A stretch of DNA of 10,365 bases from Candidatus Woesearchaeota archaeon (GTDB lineage: Archaea > Nanobdellota > Nanobdellia > SCGC-AAA011-G17 > JACOZS01): assembly GCA_016181215.1 (NCBI GenBank), contig JACOZS010000064.1, positions 1 through 10,365 of the forward strand, given 5' to 3'. A model generated the notes under the pieces. The model was not told the DNA's origin and made no database searches. It was given only the letters and a program-made list of their open reading frames with translations. Positions 6,687-10,365 of this stretch are shown here, in pieces; within the stretch, counting starts at the first letter, position 1; every line of letters begins with the position of its first letter. Position numbers and translations under genes: made by a program.

Positions 6687-7132
6687 TTCTTGATTAATTT
6701 TTCCACCTCTTTCTTAAAGCTTGCCAGGTCAGTAAAATCCTTGTATACTGATGCAAACCTTATGTAAGCAATTTTATCTAATCTCTTGAGGAAACCCATG
6801 ACAAGTTCCCCTATCACAGAGCTTTTGACTTCTGAATTGCCTTTCCCTCTTAATTTGGCTTCAATGTCATCCACAATCTTATTGATCTTATCTATGCTTA
6901 CAGGCCTTTTCTCGCAAGCTTTCAATAATCCGGCTTTGAGCTTTTCCCTGTTAAAAGACTCTCTTCTACCATCCTTTTTTATGACTATTAGATCAGCACT
7001 CTCGATTTTCTCGTATGTCGTATACCTTTTGGCGCATTTTAAGCATTCACGCCTTCTTCTTACAGTGTTTTCACTAGTTTCTCGCTTGTCAACTACCTTA
7101 CTCTCGATTTCGGAACAATAAGGACATTTCAT
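6683..7132 (-). CDS. nrdR: Transcriptional regulator NrdR
   Basis: NrdR is a nucleotide-sensing repressor of ribonucleotide reductase genes. The N-terminal Zn ribbon is intact: CPYC (Cys3, Cys6) and CLKC (Cys30, Cys33), with the basic RRRRE just before the second pair and the family signature KRYTTYE (34-41 region) after it. An ATP-cone follows from about residue 48 (LIVIKKDGRRESFNREKLKAGLLKAC), which binds ATP/dATP and sets oligomeric state and DNA binding. The 149-residue length is normal. The C-terminus ends in Lys-rich helix EVEKLIKK. The ATG at 7132 gives the canonical MKCPYC start. It heads the operon with the 29-codon ORF and nrdJ, so it most likely controls its own transcription. NrdR is mainly bacterial and patchy in archaea. 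Assignment is firm; target control is inferred from family and context. Confidence 0.96.
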   Translation of the reverse strand: MKCPYCSEIESKVVDKRETSENTVRRRRECLKCAKRYTTYEKIESADLIVIKKDGRRESFNREKLKAGLLKACEKRPVSIDKINKIVDDIEAKLRGKGNSEVKSSVIGELVMGFLKRLDKIAYIRFASVYKDFTDLASFKKEVEKLIKK

Positions 7133-7170
7133 TCATTTCCACAATAGGTTGTATTTTACCTCTGTTTTAA

Positions 7171-7186
7171 ACACAATTACTTGTAT
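7171..7186. promoter_or_regulatory. Candidate NrdR-box-like operator
   Basis: The 16 nt ACACAATTACTTGTAT match 12 of 16 positions of the NrdR-box consensus as I recall it (acaCwAtATaTwGtgt). They form an imperfect palindrome with ACAA and TTGT arms. The site lies 39-54 nt before the nrdR ATG and between two possible TATA boxes, which suits a repressor site. The central bases deviate from consensus and only one copy is convincing; NrdR boxes usually come in pairs. Confidence 0.35.
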
Positions 7187-7199
7187 ATCAGAACTTAAC

Positions 7200-7211
7200 T
7201 AATATATAAAC
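7200..7211 (-). promoter_or_regulatory. Candidate TATA box of the nrdR operon
   Basis: GTTTATATATTA on the minus strand is the best TATA-like element upstream of nrdR. It would start transcription near 7180, at the NrdR-box-like site, and leave a leader of about 48 nt. Alternatives are GTTTAAAAC (7172-7164) and TAAAATAC (7159-7152); the last would give a leaderless mRNA. The sequence alone does not decide between them. Confidence 0.4.
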
Positions 7212-7286
7212 ATTTCTGAATTATAAAATATACATCATAAAAATTCTGTTTCAGATGCTCAATACTCTGGAGTGGTGTTATGGAAT

Positions 7287-8120
7287 TTAGTCAAGATGTT
7301 TTTCCTTCTTTAAAATATTCTGTACAGCCGTTAAAGCAGTTTTAATCTGCATATTATCAGGCTCCCTTGTTGTAATATACTGCATAAATACACCAGGAAT
7401 TACAAATACCTTGAACAAGAAGAATTTATACCTGGCATTTAACTTCAGTATCTCATAAGAAATCCCAGCCACTAAAGGAATCAAAACCAGCCTTCCCAAA
7501 AACTTCTGCCAAAAACCACCCTGAATCAGGCTAAACACAAAAACACTCACAATTAAAACTATAAAAATAAACGCAGTACCGCATCTTTCATGTATAGGAG
7601 AGTACTTCTTAATGTTATTTACGCTTAATTTCTCTTTATTTTCAAAACACGCTATTGCTTTGTGTTCTGCCCCGTGATACTCAAAAGTTCTTCTCACGTC
7701 CTTAAACAAAGAAATAACCAAAACATATCCTACAAATATCAGCACCCTCAATAATCCATCAACAAGATTAAACATAAAATTATTACTAGTAATCAATTTT
7801 GATAAATACAAAGGAATTAAGATGAAAAATACAACACTTAATATTATAGCAAGCCCTATTGAGATAAACAATTCCCAAAAACTGGCCTTTTCATTCTCCA
7901 CCGTCTCGGCAGATCTGATAAGTTCTTTGAACCCCAGGCTTAGCATATCCCATAAAGCCAGAACTCCCCTGATAACATATAATTTTTTGTACTTGGAAGC
8001 CAAATTCTCCTTTCTATAAACTCTAGAAACAATCTTTCCTTTGACGTTTACTGCAGTGCTTACATAATTATTTGATCTTATTAAAACACCTTCTACTAAA
8101 GCCTGTCCTCCAATATTCAT
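7287..8120 (-). CDS. DUF1385 (YqhQ-like) membrane protein
   Basis: A 277-residue integral membrane protein of the DUF1385/YqhQ family, whose biochemical role is not settled. Clear hallmarks are the N-terminal MNIGGQALVEGVLIR, the segment VRRTFEYHGAEHKAIACFE in the middle with its conserved His residues, SPIHERCGTAF, GISYEILK and the C-terminal PGVFMQYITTREPDNMQI. Hydrophobic stretches surround these: two before the FEYHGAEHK block, then one or two pairs after it. I chose the ATG at 8120 because it begins exactly at the family N-terminus and has a TATA box 27 nt upstream. A GTG at 8138 would start only 5-8 nt from that box and is unlikely. The gene appears monocistronic; a T5 run on the minus strand (7243-7239) about 45 nt past the stop could end it before the nrdR promoter. 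Confidence 0.92.
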   Translation of the reverse strand: MNIGGQALVEGVLIRSNNYVSTAVNVKGKIVSRVYRKENLASKYKKLYVIRGVLALWDMLSLGFKELIRSAETVENEKASFWELFISIGLAIILSVVFFILIPLYLSKLITSNNFMFNLVDGLLRVLIFVGYVLVISLFKDVRRTFEYHGAEHKAIACFENKEKLSVNNIKKYSPIHERCGTAFIFIVLIVSVFVFSLIQGGFWQKFLGRLVLIPLVAGISYEILKLNARYKFFLFKVFVIPGVFMQYITTREPDNMQIKTALTAVQNILKKEKHLD

Positions 8121-8142
8121 AATAAAATTAAAAAACACAATG

Positions 8143-8150
8143 TTTATAAA
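8143..8150. promoter_or_regulatory. Palindromic TATA box of the DUF1385 gene
   Basis: TTTATAAA is a perfect palindrome centred 26-27 nt before the ATG at 8120 on the minus strand. Read on the plus strand it would start transcription near 8173, giving a leader of about 25 nt for the divergent 98-residue gene at 8199. One box may thus serve both directions. Confidence 0.5.
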
Positions 8151-8188
8151 GCTTGATTTTTCGTTTCAGAAAAACTTCTAATAGTTTT

Positions 8189-8192
8189 AGGT
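8189..8192 (+). promoter_or_regulatory. Possible Shine-Dalgarno of the 98-residue gene
   Basis: AGGT lies six bases before the ATG at 8199 and can pair with the 16S rRNA tail. No TATA box stands 25 nt before this ATG, so unlike its neighbours this gene seems to have a short leader with a ribosome-binding site. Confidence 0.35.
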
Positions 8193-8198
8193 TATAAT

Positions 8199-8495
8199 AT
8201 GGAACAAAAATTTCAGGAAATCGTCAATAGGGGCCTTGAAAGAATAACACAAGAGCTTACTCAGCTGGGACTATCAGAACCAGAGAACATAAGAGACCAT
8301 CTTATAGACGAGATAGCAAAACGCGCCCCATCCTATAGACCAGTATTAAACTTAACTGCAGCTCTTAAAAGGATAGAAGACCCAAGCCTGATAGAGGAGC
8401 TTAAAGTATCCTTAGCGAGGATAAGATATTACGGCGGAGCATCAGGAGCACTAAGTCAGTTAGCAACTAGGTATTGTTCTAGGCAATTCCAATAA
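8199..8495 (+). CDS. Hypothetical helical protein, 98 residues
   Basis: I do not recognise this family. The protein is soluble and almost wholly helix-forming: an amphipathic N-terminal helix (KFQEIVNRGLERITQELTQLG), a second helix after EPENIRDHLIDEI, a likely third helix around LNLTAALKRI, and a C-terminal part with a Gly-rich turn (YYGGASGALSQLATRY). There is one Cys (in RYCSRQFQ) and no signal or metal site. Overall GC and codon use look like the neighbours, not foreign. It is divergent from the DUF1385 gene and followed 31 nt later by a Zn-ribbon gene with its own TATA box. The frame is long for a chance ORF in this AT-rich DNA and reads like a real protein. Confidence 0.72.
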   Translation: MEQKFQEIVNRGLERITQELTQLGLSEPENIRDHLIDEIAKRAPSYRPVLNLTAALKRIEDPSLIEELKVSLARIRYYGGASGALSQLATRYCSRQFQ

Positions 8496-8496
8496 A

Positions 8497-8508
8497 CTTA
8501 AATAATAA
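8497..8508 (+). promoter_or_regulatory. TATA box of the small Zn-ribbon gene
   Basis: CTTAAATAATAA is centred about 25 nt before the ATG at 8527, directly after the stop of the 98-residue gene. It predicts a leaderless transcript that could run on into the tRNA gene. Confidence 0.5.
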
Positions 8509-8526
8509 TCTTGGTTTTAAACTTCT

Positions 8527-8667
8527 ATGAAATGTTCAGTTTGCAATGAAAAAATAGAAACAACTTTTTTAGAAAAGATTAAGGGCACATATGTAAATAA
8601 AAAGCCAGTTTGTTGTTTATGTCAGAAAAAATATTCATTAAAAGAACTGAAGGAAAAATTTTCTTAA
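8527..8667 (+). CDS. Small Zn-ribbon protein, 46 residues
   Basis: The peptide opens MKCSVCNEKIETTFLEKIKG and carries a second cysteine set CCLC at residues 29-32, so Cys3, Cys6, Cys29 and Cys32 can hold one Zn ion as a treble-clef or ribbon. A short basic helix (SLKELKEKFS) ends it. Very similar small MKC-x-C...ETFLEKI-type proteins recur in small-genome archaea in my memory, but their role is unknown; binding of nucleic acid or ribosome is only a guess. The start is supported by a TATA box 25 nt upstream. The stop ends one base before the tRNA gene, so the two are probably transcribed together or the tRNA promoter lies inside this gene. Confidence 0.8.
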   Translation: MKCSVCNEKIETTFLEKIKGTYVNKKPVCCLCQKKYSLKELKEKFS

Positions 8668-8668
8668 C

Positions 8669-8740
8669 GCCTCTGTAGCTCAAAGGTAGAGCGCCATCCT
8701 CGTAAGATGGAGGTTCTGGGTTCAATACCCAGCAGAGGCT
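8669..8740 (+). tRNA. tRNA-Thr (anticodon CGT)
   Basis: A full cloverleaf folds without mismatch: acceptor GCCTCTG/CAGAGGC, D stem GCTC/GAGC, anticodon stem CCATC/GATGG, variable AGGTT, T stem CTGGG/CCCAG with loop TTCAATA. The loop CTCGTAA puts CGT at positions 34-36, which reads the Thr codon ACG. The discriminator base is T, CCA is not encoded, and there is no intron. It starts one base after the Zn-ribbon stop. A TTTT run (8740-8743) follows at once. Confidence 0.97.
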
Positions 8741-8765
8741 TTTACTTGACAAATGCGCGCATAAA

Positions 8766-8774
8766 GTTTATATA
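8766..8774 (+). promoter_or_regulatory. TATA box of the LAGLIDADG gene
   Basis: The GTTTATATA block is centred about 26 nt before the ATG at 8796, with an A-rich AAA just upstream as in a BRE. It shows that the gene has its own promoter and fixes the start at 8796 over the in-frame TTG at 8775. Confidence 0.65.
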
Positions 8775-8795
8775 TTGGTTACTACTAAATCCAAT

Positions 8796-9803
8796 ATGCA
8801 AAGAATTTATTTCTTAAATGCTATGGATAGAAATGTCTTCTTTAAAGAAATTAAATGTTGCCCCAATCTTAAAAAATGGAAAAATATTGCAAATTTTTTA
8901 GGGATATCAAAAACCACGCTTGAATATTATAGAAACGGTAAATATTGCATGCCAGAAGATAATTTTACTAAGTTATTAAATACATTAGGAGACTATAAAA
9001 GAGCGCTCTTTTTAAGATTAGTAAGAAAAAAACCCAAAAATTGGGGGTGTACGCTGGGGGGTAAAAAAACAGCCTTTCTATACCCAAAAATATTGGAAAA
9101 AGGACGATATACAGCATGGAAGAAAAAGAAAAAACAATTAAAATACAATTTTGACCCTAATATGCCCCTATCAGAAAATTTATGCGAATTTGTCGGAGTA
9201 ATAATAGGGGACGGATTTACAAGTAAATATAGTGGGGCATATCAAACACAGATAACTGGTGATGGAAATCTAGATCAACATTATTACTATAATTTCCTAA
9301 AATCAGTATGTGAAAAATTATTCAACATTACTCCTAAAATACATAAAAAAGATAATACAATAAGATTAAATATTTATTCAAAAAAATTGTTTGAAATATT
9401 AACTAAAAGATTTGGTATCCCCCCAGGTAAAAAATGTTATAATGTTAAAATACCAGAAGAAATAATTAAAGCAGAAAAAAAATTTCTAAACTCCACAATA
9501 AGAGGTATGTTTAATACAGACGGCGGTATAGGTTTTGATAGACGTAACACATATAAAAAACCCTACATAAGAATAAACTATAGTTCGGCTAGTAAGAAAC
9601 TAATAAATCAATTGAATAGTATCCTATCAAAATATCAAATACCATATTCGCTTCATAAGAGAAAATCTAAATATTATATTAATTCACACATTACATATAT
9701 GATACAGATTAATGGAGAAAGCAACGTCAAAAAATTCCTTTCAGAGATAGGTTTTTCCAACAATCGCCACCTACACAAACTGGAATACTTAATCAAAAAC
9801 TAA
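8796..9803 (+). CDS. Free-standing HTH + LAGLIDADG homing-endonuclease-like protein
   Basis: The 335-residue protein has two parts. Residues about 27-64 form a helix-turn-helix of XRE type (WKNIANFLGISKTTLEYYRNGK) that likely binds DNA. The rest is a two-motif LAGLIDADG domain: EFVGVIIGDG (131-140, acidic Asp139) and IRGMFNTDGG (235-244, Asp242), the paired helices whose acidic residues hold the metals for DNA cleavage. Lys-rich linkers lie between. Both acidic residues are present, so it may be active. It is not inside a host gene and no splice signals of an intein or intron are visible; the tRNA beside it is whole. The DNA is visibly more AT-rich and Lys/Asn/Ile-heavy than nrdJ or dys, which suggests transfer. 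The ATG follows its TATA box by 26 nt. It could instead be a retired endonuclease acting as a regulator. Confidence 0.85.
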   Translation: MQRIYFLNAMDRNVFFKEIKCCPNLKKWKNIANFLGISKTTLEYYRNGKYCMPEDNFTKLLNTLGDYKRALFLRLVRKKPKNWGCTLGGKKTAFLYPKILEKGRYTAWKKKKKQLKYNFDPNMPLSENLCEFVGVIIGDGFTSKYSGAYQTQITGDGNLDQHYYYNFLKSVCEKLFNITPKIHKKDNTIRLNIYSKKLFEILTKRFGIPPGKKCYNVKIPEEIIKAEKKFLNSTIRGMFNTDGGIGFDRRNTYKKPYIRINYSSASKKLINQLNSILSKYQIPYSLHKRKSKYYINSHITYMIQINGESNVKKFLSEIGFSNNRHLHKLEYLIKN

Positions 9804-9910
9804 ACTCCTCCCAGTGGCTTTTCAAAATATTCGTAAATCTTCCGAGAAAATATTAAAATAAGTATCTGACAAAAATTTCGGAGATCTTTCAAAAAATTGA
9901 CCATAAAACA

Positions 9911-9916
9911 TATAAA
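9911..9916 (+). promoter_or_regulatory. Orphan TATA box
   Basis: TATAAA, in the context CATATAAAG, is centred 25 nt before the ATG at 9938, the same geometry as the real leaderless promoters nearby. The frame behind it encodes only MIEKNFHFGK before a TAG, so it may drive a decayed gene or a non-coding RNA. Confidence 0.3.
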
Positions 9917-9954
9917 GAACCAAAGTTATTCACGGGTATGATTGAAAAAAATTT

Positions 9955-10078
9955 TCATTTTGGGAAATAGTATTCTACATCTCTTGGTCCATATTGGCCT
10001 TGTGGTTTATACCCAAGATTTTGAGTAATATGATCTAAGTTCTCTTAAGATAGATATGAACTCTGTTAAAACTGACAT
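9955..10078 (-). pseudogene. Frameshifted remnant of a ~40-residue gene
   Basis: On the minus strand an ATG at 10078 opens MSVLTEFISILRE, and another frame then reads ENLDHITQNLGYK and ends DVEYYFPK before the TGA at 9957-9955. The second frame has a TAA just before it and no start codon of its own. Dropping one base near 10045-10050 joins the two into one continuous frame of about 40 residues with protein-like composition. I recognise no family. It may be a dead small gene or a sequencing indel. The palindromic TATA region at 10110-10119 could have served it. Confidence 0.3.
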
Positions 10079-10110
10079 GGTCTTGGTCAAAAAAATTTAG
10101 ATTTACTAAT

Positions 10111-10119
10111 ATTTAAATA
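10111..10119 (+). promoter_or_regulatory. TATA box of the terminal Zn-binding gene
   Basis: ATTTAAATA is centred 26 nt before the ATG at 10141, giving a leaderless transcript. The core is palindromic and might also act toward the broken minus-strand frame. Confidence 0.6.
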
Positions 10120-10140
10120 CACCAAAACCCCTAGTTTATT

Positions 10141-10365
10141 ATGCCAAAAATACGTTACAAGAAACTATGTGTTAAATGCAAAAATTACTTCTTGCCAGAT
10201 TCTTCCAAACAAGCCAGATGGGGTTACTGTTCAAATTGTCGAATTATTCCAGGCAGGTGCAAAGCCCTCACAGAAACAGGCTATCAATGTTCTGAAAAGC
10301 CAACCTTTTTTGGTTTCTGTTTAACCCATTTCATGAAAGAGCCAATAAACAGGTTAAAGGAAGAA
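10141..10365 (+). CDS. Cys-rich Zn-binding protein (partial, cut by window end)
   Basis: Seventy-five codons are visible without a stop. Two metal-binding units follow each other. The first is a ribbon formed by CVKC (Cys10, Cys13) and CSNC (Cys30, Cys33). The second is an RCKALTETGYQC unit (Cys40, Cys50) continued by FCLTH (Cys60, His63), which fits the small CxAxTxxGxQC...CxxH zinc motif found alone or repeated in many proteins (DUF5763-like, from memory). The start is supported by the TATA box 26 nt upstream; there is no Shine-Dalgarno. It follows the decayed stretch behind the LAGLIDADG gene. Function is unknown; a nucleic-acid-binding or adaptor role would be typical of such double Zn proteins, but nothing here proves it. 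Confidence 0.78.
   Translation, partial: MPKIRYKKLCVKCKNYFLPDSSKQARWGYCSNCRIIPGRCKALTETGYQCSEKPTFFGFCLTHFMKEPINRLKEE

Larger units (their letters stand above)
9804..10140. other. 337-nt AT-rich region without an intact gene
   Basis: No complete convincing gene lies here. It holds a broken minus-strand frame (9955-10078), a TATAAA box (9911-9916) placed 25 nt before an ATG that opens only a ten-codon plus-strand frame (9938-9970), a 34-codon minus-strand frame of doubtful reality (9800-9904), and the promoter of the next gene. A CCCAG-T-GGCTTTT string (9810-9822) resembles the 3' end of the tRNA-Thr gene. The region reads like decayed sequence behind the LAGLIDADG gene; a small RNA starting near 9938 cannot be excluded. 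Confidence 0.5.

Noticed and set aside
7197..7212. A second NrdR box around AATATATA next to the first candidate.
   Set aside because: The core matches, but the outer C and G positions do not, and the stretch is better explained as a TATA box. The 26-bp spacing to the other site is also not a whole number of helical turns.
8796..9803. The LAGLIDADG gene as an intein or intron-encoded element.
   Set aside because: No split host gene, intein splice residues or tRNA intron bulge is present; the tRNA is intact and the gene has its own promoter and start.
9800..9904. A 34-codon minus-strand frame ending in KIYEYFEKPLGGV, convergent with the LAGLIDADG gene.
   Set aside because: It has no TATA box at -26, no Shine-Dalgarno and no recognised family; a frame this short is expected by chance in AT-rich DNA.
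9938..10024. In-frame TAG in a plus-strand frame (ten codons, TAG, then 17 sense codons) as possible pyrrolysine decoding.
   Set aside because: No pyrrolysine machinery is visible, the downstream peptide is short and looks like the antisense of the more protein-like minus frame, and nothing marks a methylamine methyltransferase.
1..10365. CRISPR arrays, transposons or defence systems.
   Set aside because: No regularly spaced repeats, transposase, integrase or Cas-like motifs were found; the only tandem repeat is the two-copy 32-bp unit.

Overview
The window looks like a low-GC archaeal chromosome, most likely from a small-genome DPANN-type lineage (Woesearchaeota/Pacearchaeota-like); that placement is inference. 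The archaeal evidence is direct. There is a deoxyhypusine synthase, the eIF5A-modifying enzyme absent from typical bacteria. Most lead genes have an AT-rich TATA-like box centred 25-27 nt before an ATG, as expected for leaderless archaeal transcripts. The tRNA gene has no encoded CCA, and several tiny Zn-ribbon proteins are present.

Layout. Positions 42-662 (+) encode a YjjX/DUF84 house-cleaning NTPase with an odd C-terminal tail, convergent with an orphan 134-residue gene (726-1130, -). A divergent promoter region (1131-1285) separates that orphan from deoxyhypusine synthase (1286-2197, +). The synthase gene runs head-on into, and overlaps by 6 nt, a minus-strand operon of three genes: a membrane-anchored His/Cys-rich protein (2979-3488), a tiny Lys-rich CxxC peptide gene carrying a 32-bp tandem duplication (2872-2969), and a CcdA/DsbD-type thiol transporter (2192-2872). 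Next comes the nucleotide-reduction operon, also on the minus strand: nrdR (6683-7132), a 29-codon ORF that fits exactly between its neighbours (6597-6686), and a 1022-residue B12-dependent class II ribonucleotide reductase (3528-6596). A DUF1385/YqhQ-like membrane protein (7287-8120, -) lies upstream of nrdR.

From 8199 onward everything reads on the plus strand: a 98-residue helical orphan, a 46-residue Zn-ribbon protein, tRNA-Thr(CGT), and a free-standing HTH + LAGLIDADG endonuclease-like gene that starts 55 nt after the tRNA. A 337-nt stretch with only broken or tiny ORFs follows (9804-10140), then the start of a Cys-rich Zn-binding protein cut by the window end.

Functional threads. NrdR, with its Zn ribbon and ATP cone, probably senses (d)ATP and controls its own operon with the class II reductase; a degenerate NrdR-box-like palindrome sits in the nrdR promoter. 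The second minus-strand operon looks like an extracytoplasmic thiol/metal module. No CRISPR array, transposase, integrase or rRNA is seen. The least explained items are the duplicated mini-ORF with an A-AAA-AAA junction upstream of the CcdA gene, the hidden ORF between nrdR and nrdJ, and the tRNA-adjacent LAGLIDADG gene with a weak copy of the tRNA 3' end on its far side.
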